Source: Orobanche coerulescens | Taxonomy: Eukaryota; Streptophyta; Magnoliopsida; Lamiales; Orobanchaceae | DNA: 64,000 nucleotides | Reading direction: 5' to 3' | Assembly (NCBI GenBank): GCA_033398695.1 | Contig: CM065815.1 | Span: forward strand, 99,290,501 to 99,354,500 | Shown: positions 32,032 through 43,498 of the stretch, piece by piece | Layout of the letters: every line of letters begins with the position of its first letter | Numbering within the stretch: position 1 is the first letter of the stretch | The notes under the pieces: model-generated | What the model was told of the DNA's origin: nothing | The model's database searches: none | The model's input: only the letters and a program-made list of their open reading frames with translations | Program-made: the position numbers and the translations under genes

Positions 32032-32520
32032 GTTCTTGGAATATCAAGCTTGTTGCGGTCGTGGAGAGATGAGCTTCCTGGAGGATACTGGCTACGACAT
32101 GTATTTGTGTATTGAGTTTCTGATCAGTTGTTGTATTCCGCTGCTAGATTATTTCAATTGTTTGTATTTTTCCGCTGTGTGAGTATTTTTCAAATGGCCT
32201 TTTTGGTATGTGGTAACTTAAGTTACTTTGGAAATCATTTTCTAAACTATTTTGTCGGTACATGTAAGTGATAGCTTAACGTATGTTTTTAAACTGTTGA
32301 GTCTTGGCATTTCGGGCATTGTGGTTTCAAATGAGATTTTTACGACTGTTTTGATAATCGGATTTTATTAAGTCTTCGAATGTTTTTAAAAGATAGTACC
32401 GTCGTTAGCCTCTTGGGTGTTTGTAAATGTTTGCGAAAATTTCCTTCAGCCCTGTGGGTTCTATCTCGGGGCCCACGACGCTGGAATATTCCTGGATGGA
32501 TATGAGTGTGTTACAGAATA

Positions 32521-32537
32521 TGGTATCGGAGCCTAGG
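32521..32537 (+). other. Primer binding site of family C
   Basis: TGGTATCGGAGCCTAGG, initiator-Met type, five bases after the LTR. Confidence 0.8.
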
Positions 32538-34920
32538 TTGAGAAAACCTAGGCAGTCGGGTCGAGTTGGGTCGTGTTTTTGTCGCGTCATTTGAGTTATC
32601 GATTGACGAATATTAGAGCCTTGAGTTTTTGTTGTTCACTCGGGCTTGTGCGTTATATGATTTACCAGTGTAGTACTGGGGTTGTTGTAAACTTTTCCAA
32701 ATGGTCTTAACGTGTTTCTTTGGACAGAGGCGTGTTGTGTTCTCGAGTTGAGCTGAGTTTGTAAAATGTGTGTTTTGAAAATATCCGTGTCGAGTAATTT
32801 CTAGAGTTGAGACATGTGCCAGTATCATGGGGAATCATCGGCTTCACGATCTGTAAGTATTTGGATTTTTGAATTGCATTAAGATTTATTGCCGTTCTAA
32901 GTTGATATGCTTTGAGATTCAGAAAGATGTTGCGTTACAGTATGAGGTGACAAAGTTGGGATAGGATTGATGATCTTGAGAAGTTATGATTTTGGAAATC
33001 AATATATCGGTTAAATTTTGGAACGGAGTTGTGCAATCGGGAGAAAGATTGTGGATTGATGAGGAGAATATGTAGTCATGTTGGTACATTTTGAGATGTA
33101 TGAACAGTTTTGAGCATTTGAAAATGATACTTTTCAAAATAAATATTTTACGAATGTTTTACGGAAAATGATTTTGGGCCGAGACCCAATCGATTTTGAA
33201 ATAGTTTTGTAACTCAGGACTTGGAGTGTGAAAAGAGTTTTCTATTTGTTCTAAACTTCTCGTAACGTGGAACGGGATATGGGCTGCGACCCTAATATTT
33301 CAAAAGGCTTTTCTATTTTCTTAAAACTCCCGAGATTTGTAAAAAAACTTTACCAATCATTTATCTATTTTATTTCTGCCTTTCAAGATTTTGGTTTACT
33401 TGTTCAAATGAGACTTCTCGGGAAGTCTTTCGCTGTGTTGATTTGTGTCAATGTTTTGTCATAGCATATTTGAGGTGATCCAGGATGGGTTAATGATTGA
33501 CGTTGCGAGTCATATGTGGAAAAGGAGTTTTTGGTTTGAGTTTATATATTGAGATTTTGGAACTCTATCGTGTGGTTTTGTGATGGAATATTAGTGGATG
33601 TTAGTGACAAACCAAATTGGTATACAGGAGTTTAGATGTGGTCAATCATTTGCATAGTTTTCATTTTAAAACTTCGAAATCGTGTGGATTCGAAGGAAAC
33701 TGTTATCGAATACTTGGCATTAGCGAGCCAGTTTAATTTTTCTAAAATTGATTTCGTGGTCTTACGAAAATTAATGTTTTGAGTTTTGAAATTTTTGAAA
33801 AAACTTTCGAAAATTTGTCTTCTTGACAAGATTACATGATTTCAAATTGGTTTTGAAAATGTGACTGGTATACATAGGCATTTGGTGAATAATGCATATC
33901 ATGGTGAAGTTATGAGTGTAACTCACAAACTGGATAAGACATCAGTATGGAACGATGAAAAGAGATTCGAACTTCGGTATGGTAGTTTGGTTATCCAGGG
34001 ATGATCGGTTGATTTATCAGATAAGAACAATATGCTGCGTGTTGTAGATTCATGCACATGATGTAATTTTGGAACTTTGGATTTTGTGAAACTAGGACAT
34101 ATGTGCTATGTGATTACATTGGTATGGTAGTAGCGCGATTTTACCATAATGATTTTTGAATGATTTCTTTGTAAGTGTAGATTTTGGGATGGTGACCTCA
34201 TACTGGTTGTTTTGGATATTGAGTGGTCGTTCCCACTCCATGTATGATTTGGTATGTTCGTCGATTTGTGATTGGTTGTTCGTATGCCAAGGAGTATGTT
34301 CACCAGTCGGGTATATTTATTGACTGTATGTGATTAGTGTGTCGTTTTGAGAACTTTATTCATTCGTATATCGGTTTCTGTGGTTCGGTGTTGATCATGT
34401 TGGAGCTTACCGTGTGAGGGTATTCCCGATTATCGTTGATCGTTCGTTGGTAATATTAGAGTTTATCATGTTGATGATATTCTCGATTATGTTTTGACCT
34501 CTGGATGGTCATATTAGAGTTTATCATGATGATGATATTTTCGATTTTGTTTTGACCTCTGGTTGGTCATATTGGAGCTTATCATGTTGATGATATTCTC
34601 GGCTGTGTTTTGACATTGAATTGGTCGTATTGGAGTTCATCATGTCGATGATCGGTTAATTTATTTGATGATCATTTCTAGTGATCATATGAGTGTTCAA
34701 ATTTTGTGTCGATATTTCGAGAATTGTTGCCATTATTTTGGGCAGTTGATTCACAGAGAGGTATCGTGTAGTATTCTTTTTATCGGAATTGGGACTTGAT
34801 TGCGCGACCAGGCAGACAGGATTTTACACGGATAGTCCGAAGATGATATATTTTGTTAAGACTCGTGGAATTGTGATTGTAAGCATGTTGAGGCTTTACA
34901 GTGAAGTCACTTGGTAGTAT
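32538..34920 (+). other. Non-coding internal region of family C
   Basis: No gag, protease, RT or integrase motif in any frame. T/G-rich with scattered short frames only. Contains the 58-bp tandem repeat at 34404-34660. Confidence 0.7.
34404..34660 (+). repeat. 58-bp tandem repeat, four to five copies, in the C internal region
   Basis: Units start AGTTTATCATGTTGATGATA at 34404 (diverged), 34460, 34518, 34576 and 34634 (partial). Confidence 0.85.
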
Positions 34921-35318
34921 CTTAGTGTAATATCCGCAATTTTCGATTTTCGGTAAATTTCTTTTTTCGGCCGGAGTCCGTTTTGACGACTCGCTCGTGA
35001 CCGTTTCGTCATTCTGAGAGTATTTAGTTCTGTACTTTCTGTCATCCGAGTTCGTTTCGGTGTCGTTTTGTTGAGTTCCGTGTTCTTAAGCGACTTTCCC
35101 GCGCTTGAGTTTGATTCTTGCGAATCTCATTCGAAACTGTCGTTTCGGGTTTCTCGTAAGTTCATTTAACGTTGTTATACGTGTTGTGAGCTTCGGTTTG
35201 GTTATTCTTGTCGTATCGTGATTTTTCGGACATCTGGGGCTATTTTGTAATTTCCCAAAGTTGTGGGTATGTCGTCATACCCATTTCTGAGATGTTCTGT
35301 TGCTCTCTCTCTGAGTTG

Positions 35319-35697
35319 TTAGCACACGCTACGCTTTGTGGCTAGCGCGCGCTAGGTTGCCGAAGTTAGCGCACGCTAAGTGTTGCCGTTAGCGCGCGCT
35401 AACGGGTGGTGCAGAAGCAGTCCAGAGGCTACTGGACTGGGTTAGAACGTTGGTTAGCGCACGCTATTTGGTAACATAGCGCGCGCTTGGGTACATTGGT
35501 AGCGCACGCTGGGGGGAGAAAAGCGCGCGCTATCCGGTACTTCAGGGCAGTCCAGGAGCTACTGGACTGGGTCTGGGGGTCTCGTTAGCGCACGCTAACA
35601 TTTGTAGCTAGCCCGCGCTAACTGTACATTTTGGCAGAACGTTTTGTTCTGATGCTTCGATAGCACACGCTAATCAGGTAGTATTAGCGCACGCTAA
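35319..35697. promoter_or_regulatory. Palindromic box array in B LTR1
   Basis: Twelve boxes of the AGCGCRCGCT type. The centre alternates AC and GC forms through boxes 1 to 10 (AGCACACGCT, AGCGCGCGCT, AGCGCACGCT, AGCGCGCGCT and so on). Two inverted CAGTCCAG/CTGGACTG pairs lie between them. The last box abuts the TATA palindrome. Confidence 0.88.
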
Positions 35698-35723
35698 GCT
35701 GTCCAGTATATAAACTGGACAGC
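35698..35723 (+). promoter_or_regulatory. TATA box inside a perfect inverted repeat, B LTR1
   Basis: Arms GCTGTCCAGT and ACTGGACAGC (10 bases each) enclose ATATAA; the TATA box TATATAAA is at 35707-35714. Same in LTR3 (54664-54689) and, with one change, LTR2 (41204-41229). Confidence 0.8.
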
Positions 35724-36276
35724 AGTCATTACTCTTCATTTTTCTTCATTTATTCTTCTTCCTCTGCGGGTTGAGACGAGGGCGACTTGGGCTTGGGCTC
35801 CTGGCCGATTTCTACTCCATCCAAGGTGTTTTGGAGTATCCTAGGTGATTATAACATCATCTAATCCATTATTCTTCACCGAATCAAGGTATTTTTTCTT
35901 GAATCCCTAGAGTTGACTTTTTGGGAGTTTTGTTCTTGATTTCATTTTCTGTCTATTTTTGACGAACCAATTGTTGTCAAATGATGTTGTTAAACATATC
36001 CTATGGATTGTATATCCATATTTCGACTCGGAATTCCGTTTTCATGTTTTGTCGGGACGAATCGTGTTCTTGGCCGTTTTGGGGGAAACATTTGAACTTT
36101 CGTCATTCATTTTTTGAATTCAACGGCTTTAAGTCGTGCTATGGAATTCATTTTCATTATTGTTATTGTTGTTCGTAGTTTATTGTCGCGGATTAGCGCT
36201 CGGTGGAGTCGGCGGGTTCGTAATCGGTTCGTGCCAACCTACTTCGATCGGTTCTTCGTGTTTGTGGTTACTCGAG

Positions 36277-37298
36277 GCAAGTACCTTGTCCATACAATTC
36301 TTATTTTATGAATATGATAATTAGTGATCGTCTCTTTGTGTTTATTTGATCGTTTGAATCTCACTTTCATAGATTCGGTTAGCCTTGTTAAAGGCCCTCT
36401 TTCAAAACGCGCGTGTTTTGTGGACATTGTGTTCGTGGATGGTTATGTGAATTACTATGAATACACTTGGTGTTGTCGTTGTGCTTTGATAATATATATG
36501 TATATATTATCTCTTATTGGTGCGTTGTAATTTGACCATTGCGTCGCGTATTGTGTTGCCATTGAGTGAATTACTTAGATATTATTGATGTGATATGTTA
36601 TTTGTGTGAATGTGTGGATATGGTTGAAGGTCTACGGTGACACATGGCAAGTGATCATGTGGTCAGGATGCAACAAGTGATTGATCCAACCGTGAGAGCC
36701 TGAGATAATCTACGGTGGCACATGGCATGCGATCATGTGGCCAGGATGCAACAAGCGATTGATCCAACCGTGAGATGTGTGTGATTTGTTTCACTAGCCA
36801 GCTCGGGAGGGTCCTTCGAGGCCTCGAGTGGGATTTGTGGCTTCGTCCCGGTCCTAGGCGATGCGCGTGCATGGTTATGTTTTGTTGATTTTTATGTCCG
36901 TCGAGGACACGTGATGTTGGGCTCTGGCCCTGTGAATTGTTGTCGGTTTTCTATTTGCGAAAACAAAACCTTTGGGCTGTGATCCATGTTGATTTTGGTA
37001 AGAGAAGGATTCTGAAATCCTAAATTGTTTTCTATTAAAACTCTCGATGGAATTTTAAACTGTTTTATAAATTGTTTCCCTTGATTTGTGATCTTTCGGT
37101 TTTGGAATGTTTTAGCCAAACTCATGCCTCGGGAAGTACTTTTCGTTAGGTTTGGATCTTTGAGGATTCCTATTTATTGTTATTCGTCGAATGTGAATTG
37201 TATGGCTCGTATTTGCACTTTGTTCTTGCACTAGCAAAACAGTGGAGTTTTGCTAACCCCCGAGTATTCGGGGGGTGGATGTCTGTTTTTGCATTCAG
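36277..37298 (+). other. Candidate GC-AG intron in B LTR1
   Basis: Donor GAG|GCAAGTAC at 36277; acceptor TTTTTGCATTCAG|GT ending 37298. CTAAC at 37253-37257 fits a branch site and is followed by a hairpin (CCCCCGAGTATTCGGGGG). LTR3 has the same at 55243-56269. Not proven. Confidence 0.45.
36631..36775 (+). repeat. Duplicated 78-bp module in B LTR1
   Basis: TCTACGGTGACACATGGCAA at 36631 and TCTACGGTGGCACATGGCAT at 36709, each running to GATCCAACCGTGAGA. Lies inside the candidate intron; also in LTR3 at about 55603-55748. Confidence 0.85.
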
Positions 37299-37637
37299 GT
37301 TTGGGAGCATAACACATGGTCGACACGAAGGATGATGAAAGATGAACGATACTAATCACTCGAGGACCCGTTTGATGTCATATTGGTTTAGTTGTATTTT
37401 ATTTCCGCTGCAGTATTCTTTCCCCGTTGTACGGGAGTGTGTTGTATTCGACCCCTGCGTGGGCATGTATTGTAATTGAGTTGTATGTATTTATTGAAAG
37501 ACCAAATCGGTCTACTGAGTCATTTTAGCCTTAAAGGCGTTGTTGAGTTGTTCGGTTTTGTTACTAGCCTGGTAGAACCTTGAGGGAAGGTTCTACGACG
37601 TGTAATATCCCTGAGCGGATTGGGGGTGTTACATAAA

Positions 37638-37654
37638 TGGTATCGAAGCTTAGG
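37638..37654 (+). other. Primer binding site, B internal 1
   Basis: TGGTATCGAAGCTTAGG, initiator-Met type with changes, four bases after LTR1. Repeated after LTR2 at 41973. Confidence 0.7.
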
Positions 37655-40430
37655 TTGTGGAAACCTAGACTGTCGGGTCAGTAGTGTCTATTGAGTTTTG
37701 TCTCGTCGGATTTTGTCTGACTGAGTCGTGTCGCGACGCGTCGTCTGAGTTTGTTGGTCGTGATTAGTATCGTGGGGCGATCATCATCTTCGTGCGACCT
37801 GTGGATGTAAGTCTCCCCTCTTTGTGTTGTGCCTCGTGTGACACGAGCTATTTTTATGATTATTTGTTAAGTGACGGAATCCTCTTATAGATTTTGATTT
37901 CTTGATATGCGGTTATTTGACCCTCATATTTCGTTCATATGAGGAGTAGCGTTGCTAGATTGTGCATGTTTGACTTTATTTCTTTTATCCGCTGCGTGAG
38001 TTCTTTTGTAGTGGCTTTCGGTATTTTACCGACTGAGTTTTATTTCGAAAACCGATTCCCGTAACCGAGTTTATGGCATTATGGCCTTGATCGTTTTGAC
38101 GAAATTCTCATTACGGTATTTAGTATTTTGTAAATGACTTTTGTGAGTTTTTGAAATATTACCGTCATCGGCCTTTTTGGCATTTTTGTAAATGGTTTTT
38201 ATCCTGGTGGGTTCCGACGCGGGACCAACGGCGCTGTAAAGTTTTGTGTAAGTACCTGAAATTTTTGGGCATTCTAGCCCATTGAATTATCCTTGAAAAC
38301 CTTGAGTATCTTAGAAAAGAAATTTCGAGACGTACTTTTAAAATGAATTATTTTCTCGTGGTACATCCAAAATGTTACAACATGTTTCAAAAATTCTTCT
38401 ACCTCGAGGACCAAAATGTTTTGAGATATTTTCGATGTTTAGAAACACTTATACTTAGACCCGAGGGTCGGATATTCTGAAAGTTTTTCACTAAAAGAAA
38501 GGTGTCCTCATTTTTGTTCAAACGCAAGATGATTTTCAAAGTCTCGAAAATGATGTTTGTTCAACTTTTTGTAAAATGATGCTCAAGATCAACTGGTGTT
38601 TCCAAACTGTTTTCAAAAGGTGGTTTTCGTTTTTTTTTAAAACCCATCATTTCCTGCTTGTGGTCGGAGAAGGTGAGTATGATGTTGGTATTGTTGTTAG
38701 GGTGTTAGCCCTCCGAATTGTGATTGAATTGGTGGTGTGAACGTTGAGTCGTTCGCCACGCATATGTTTTGTTAGCCCTTGGTGGGAGGTGTGATGACGA
38801 TCTTTAATGTTGTCATTTCGTAGTGACTTGCGTGTTATCGCACCTGTGTGAGCTGTTAAAGCTTGGGTTTGTACGTTTGTGTACATGTGTGATTGTTTCA
38901 TGATGTTTGTAATTATATGCTGGTTATTGTTCGGGCCATTAAGGTCGCCGAACGATACCGTCGTTGTTGTAGTGTTTGTGTGTGTATTACTTTACGATGG
39001 TAATCGTTGTATATGATATGTGTTATGATTCCTTGTTGTGCTGAGTTGGCATCTACGGTTTGTTGTTTTGTGATGTTACGTCCCATTGTATCTAGCATTT
39101 GTATTTTCGGTATGCCGATCCGAGGCATTTCAACCGTGATGTGCCGGGGCATGTACGTGCAAATTGTCCTTCTCGTCAGTAACGCATTTCAAGTGCGGAC
39201 TTGAGGGACACATAATTCAGTTTTGCGAATTGGCTACCGAGACTTTCGGAGTTCGCGCTTCAGCACAGATATCAGGATCGGCTCTGAGAGGCCCATGGGA
39301 GATTTTTCTGTTGGTTGCTTTTTGTGTTGTTACCTTGTTTCCGTTGTTGTGAGTTGCGGGGACGACATTTCTTTTATAAGAGGTCGAATGTACTACCCGT
39401 ATTGTTTTTGGACTCCTGCATTTCTTCTTTCTCAGGTCTATCGACTCGCTCGTGTTCGTTGATACTTTCTGAACTTGTTCTGTATTTCGGTTTCATCGTT
39501 CGAACGAGCTGTGATCTTGTTTTGGGTCGATCTGGTTATCGCTGTGACTTTTCCGAGTTCGATTCGATTCTTGTGAACCTCTTTCGGAAGTAACATCTTT
39601 TGGTTCTACTAATTCTTTTATTCAAAGTGGATCAGATTTAGAACTTCTATATTTTCGACTATGTCGGCTCGTTTATGTTCGTTGATATTTTCTGAGCTTG
39701 TCCTGCCCCTTGTTTTTGTTGATCGAACGAGCGTGGTATTGTTTCGGAATAACTCGTTTGTCGTTGTGACTTTTCAATTTTTATTACCTTTCTTGTGGAT
39801 CTTATGTGAATGCACATGTTGTTGTTTTCACTGGATCATATATTGTCTCAAGTCGAGATGTGAACCTTGGAGTTGTTTTTTGAATTTTATTGTTCTTCGT
39901 GATTCGAACATGATTGTTCGATTTTTGTTGTCTCGATCGTTGTGGTTCGATCGTTTGATTGTTCGGTTTTTGTTGATCTCGTTTTGTGATTGTTGAGCGT
40001 TCAGACTCCTTCCTGATTTCCTTAAGTTCGGGAAATTAGTCTCGTTTTCGATCTTCCAACCCTTGGGCGGTGGAATTCCGTATTTGTTCAACGTTGGGCT
40101 CGCATTTTGATTGAGGTACCGTTGGGTTGGTCAATCATATTGATTTTGTTCGTTGTGTTTTGTGATTGTTCGGATAATTGACTTAACTATATTATATATT
40201 TGATGACGCTTGTCACTTGTTGGTTTTATTATATCTCTAACGGCGACGTTGTGTTGGTCGTCGTGGAGCGTGTTTTCACACCGTATATTCCATTGCGTTG
40301 TTTGTAACGTTTCGCCGTTGGGCGTTAGTTACGCATTTCTTGTGCATCTCGTTGAGTTTTCTTGGCAGGATGTTGCTCCTCCCTACTTATTTTAAGTTTC
40401 GGGACGAAACTTCTTTTAAGGAGGGTAGAA
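37655..40430 (+). other. B internal region 1, non-coding
   Basis: No protease, RT or integrase. Small frames that recur in internal 2 do so only because the copies are near-identical. One coding relic, a zinc knuckle, is listed separately. Ends with GTTTCGGGACGAAACTTC and AAGGAGGGTAGAA (PPT). Confidence 0.7.
39185..39226 (+). pseudogene. Vestigial gag zinc knuckle in family B
   Basis: Fourteen codons read HFKCGLEGHIIQFC, the spacing of a C-x2-C-x4-H-x4-C knuckle with the first Cys as His. The following ELATETF resembles the EAATKIV that follows the second knuckle in family A. In internal 2 the homologous site (52648-52689) has lost the last Cys as well. It suggests B descended from a gag-coding Tekay-like element. 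Confidence 0.5.
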
Positions 40431-41968
40431 TGTAATATCCGCAATTTTTGATTTTCGGTAAATTTCTTTTTTCGGTCAGAGTCCGTTTTGACGACTCGCT
40501 CGTGACCGTTTCGTCATTCTGAGAGTATTTAGTTCTTCACTTTCTGTCATCCGAGTTCGTTTTGGTGTCGTTTTGTTGATTTCCGTGTTCTTAAGCGACT
40601 TTCCCGCGCTTGAGTTCGATTCTTGCGAATCTAGTTCGAAACTGTCGTTTCGGGTTTCTCGTAAGTTCATTTAATGTTGTTATACGTGTTGTGAGCTTCG
40701 GTTTGGTTATTCGTTGTCGTATCGTGATTTTTCGGACATCTGGGGCTGTTTTGTAATTTCCCAAAGTTGTGGGTATGTCGTCATACCCATTTCTGAGATG
40801 TTCTGTTGCTGTCTCTCTGAGTTATTAACGCACGCTACGCTTTGTGGCTAGCGCGCGCTAGGTTGCCGAAGTTAGCGCACGCTAAGTGTTGCCATTAGCG
40901 CGCGCTAACGGGTGGTGCAGAAACAGTCCAGAGGCTACTAGACTTGGTTAGAACGTTGGTTAGCGCACGCTATTTGGTAACATAGCGCGCGCTAGGGTGC
41001 ATTGGTAGCGCACGCTGGGGGGAGGATAGCGCACGCAATCCGGTACTTCAGGGCAGTCCAGGAGCTACTGGACTGGGTCTGGGGGTCTCGTTAGTGCACG
41101 CTAACATTTGTAGCTAGCACGCGCTAACGGTACATTTTGGTAGAACGTTTTGTTCTGATGCTTCGATAGCGCACGCTAATCAGGTAGTATTAGCGCACGC
41201 TAAGCTGTCCAGTATATAAACTGGACAACAGTCATTACTCTTCATTTTTCTTCATTTATTCTTCTTCCTCCGCGGGTTGAGACGAGGGCGACTAGGGCTT
41301 GGTCTCCTGGCCGATTTCTACTCCATCCAAGGTGTTTTGGAGTATCCTAGGTGATTATAACATCATCTAATCCATTGTTCATCACCGAATCGAGGCATTT
41401 TTTCTTGAATCCCTAGAGTTGACTTTTTGGGAGTTTTGTTCTTGATTTCGTTTTCTGTCCATTTTTGACGAACCAATTGTTGTCAAATGATGTTGTTAAA
41501 CATATCCTATGGATTGTATATCCATATTTCGACTCGAAATTCCGTTTTCGTGTTTTGTCGGGACGAATCGTGTTCTTGGCCGTTTTGGGAGAAAGATTTG
41601 AACTTTCTTCATTCGTTCTTTGAATTCAACGGCTTTAAGTCGTGCTATGGAATTCATTTTCATTGTTGTTATTGTTGTTCATAGTTTATTGTCGCGGATT
41701 AGCGCTCGGTGGAGTCGGCGGGTTCGTAATCGGTTCGTGCCAACCTACTTCGATCTCCCCGTTGTACGGGAGTGTGTTGTATTCGATCCCTGCGTGGGCA
41801 TGTATTGTAATTGAGTTGTATGTATTTATTGAAAGACCAAATCAGTCTACTGAGTCATTTTAGCCTTAAAGGCGTTGTTGAGTTGTTCAGTTTTGTTACC
41901 AGCCTGGTAGAACCTTGAGGAAAGGTTCTACGGCGTGTAATATCCATGAGCGGATTGGGGGTGTTACA
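40431..41968 (+). repeat. Family B LTR2 (1538 bp, internally deleted)
   Basis: Starts TGTAATATCCGCAATTTT and ends GGGGGTGTTACA, but about 1.17 kb is missing at 41757, joining the equivalents of about 36248 and 37420 in LTR1. The box array (40828-41203) and TATA (41213) are kept; the candidate intron and its two splice sites are lost with flanking sequence. Confidence 0.9.
40828..41203. promoter_or_regulatory. Palindromic box array in B LTR2
   Basis: Twelve boxes in the same order and spacing as in LTR1 with scattered substitutions (first box AACGCACGCT, eighth AGCGCACGCA, ninth AGTGCACGCT). Confidence 0.85.
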
Positions 41969-42715
41969 TAAATGGTATCGAAGCTTAGGTTGTGGAAACC
42001 TAGACTGTCGGGTTAGTGGTGTCTATTGAGTTTTGTCTCGTCGAATTTTGTCTGACTGAGTCGTGTCGCGACGCGCCGTCTGAGTTTGTTGGTCGTGATT
42101 AGTATCGTGGGGCGATCATCATCTTCGTGCGACCTGTGGATGTAAGTCTCCCCTCTTTGTGTTGTGCCTCGTGTGACACGAGCTATTTTTATGATTATTT
42201 GTTAAGTGACGGAATCCTCTTATGGATTTTGATTTCTTGATATGCGGTTATTTGACCCTCATATTTCGTTAATATGAGGAGTAGTGTTGCTAGATTGCGC
42301 ATGTTTGACTTTATTTCTTTTATCCGCTGCGTGAGTTCTTTTGTAATGGCTTTCGGTATTTTACCGACTGAGTTTTATTTCTAAAACGATTCCCTTAACC
42401 GAGTTTGTGGCATTATGGCCTTGATCGTTTTGGCAAAATTCTCATGACGGTATTTAGTATTTTGTAAATGGCTTTTGTGAGTTTTTGAAATATTACCGTC
42501 ATTGGCCTATTTGGCGTTTTTGTAAATGGTTTTTAGCCTGGTGGGTTCCGACGCGGGACCCACGGCGCTGTAAAGTTTTGTGTAAGTACCTGAAATTTTT
42601 GGGCATTCTAGCCCATTGAATTATCCTTGAAAACCTTGAGTATCTTAGAAAATAAATTTCGAGACGTACTTTTAAAATGAATTATTTTCTCGTGGCACAT
42701 CCAAGATGCCACAAC
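41969..42715 (+). other. B internal region 2, left part
   Basis: PBS and leader, matching 37634-38383. Interrupted after ACAAC (42711-42715) by family A. Confidence 0.85.
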
Positions 42716-42907
42716 TGTAATAATCGTACCTTTTATCGCTTATAATTAGGAATTCAGGAACTTTGTAGTTTGGTTCATAAATTTTTCGAACATTGGTATC
42801 ATGTGTTTGATTCTAAATTGAGCCTGTATGTTGTGTTTCTTGTTAGTATTCCGTTAATATCCGTCATCGTGGAGTCGAACCGCTTGCATCGCTTCTGCAA
42901 CCCAGGA

Positions 42908-43480
42908 TTAGCGTGCGCTACTTTATATGGGTAGCGTACGCAACGGTAGTTGTAGGCTAACGCGCGCTAGTACAAGAGGTTACGCACGCTAACCGGCAGC
43001 ATGGGGCAGTCCAGAGAGCACTGGACTGGGACTAAAAATTGAGCTAGCGCACGCTAAGGCATCATAGTAGCGCACGCTAGGGGAACAGGTAGCGCACGCC
43101 ACTGTTGGGTGTTAGCGCGTGCTAAGTGACCCGGACAGTAAGAGCGGTGAGGTCTGGACTTTAGCCGACCAACGGGTAACGTGCGCTAAGACGGTTCGTT
43201 GCGTGCGCTAACTCGTCGGTCGTAGCGCACGCTATTCGGCCGTAACGCACGCTAACGGTGTGGGCGAAGGGTTTCGAACAGGGCGAAGGTTACGGACTTA
43301 GATGGACATCGATAGCGCGCGCTAAGGCGGAAGCTGCGCGCGCTAACTCGGCGATACAGCGCACGCTAACTCGATTGAGTAGCGCACGCTATCGGATGTG
43401 GTGCACACCACCGGCCGGGCGTAAGGGTCTGGTCAGACCTAGGCCGATAGCGCGCTATTCGGTAAGCGTTAGCGCGCTAA
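42908..43480. promoter_or_regulatory. Palindromic box array in the A 5' LTR
   Basis: About eighteen boxes: TAGCGTGCGCTA, TAGCGCACGCTA, TAACGCACGCTAA, TAGCGCGCGCTAA and variants. One CAGTCCAG/CTGGACTG pair as in family B is present near 43010. The last two boxes are shortened (TAGCGCGCTA) compared with the 3' LTR. Ends nine bases before TATATAAATA. Confidence 0.88.
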
Positions 43481-43488
43481 GGCGCACT

Positions 43489-43498
43489 TATATAAATA
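43489..43498 (+). promoter_or_regulatory. TATA box of the A 5' LTR
   Basis: TATATAAATA after the box array; 3' copy at 50516-50525. Confidence 0.7.

Larger units (their letters stand above)
29055..32515 (+). repeat. 5' LTR of family C (3461 bp)
   Basis: TGTAATATCCAGAATTTC to GATATGAGTGTGTTACA. The first about 900 bases repeat at 56780-57661. It holds an array of palindromic boxes (29342-29801), TATA at 29812, three further boxes (about 30493-30552), candidate splice sites and a duplicated module at 31324-31445. Confidence 0.85.
34926..37633 (+). repeat. Family B LTR1 (2708 bp)
   Basis: TGTAATATCCGCAATTTT to GGATTGGGGGTGTTACA. Contains twelve palindromic boxes (35319-35697), TATA inside an inverted repeat (35698-35723), a candidate intron 36277-37298 and a duplicated 78-bp module. 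Confidence 0.9.

Noticed and set aside
38647..39152. Two minus-strand frames in B internal 1 that recur in internal 2 (52110-52615)
   Set aside because: They recur only because the two internals are near-identical copies. Composition is low-complexity and there is no domain.
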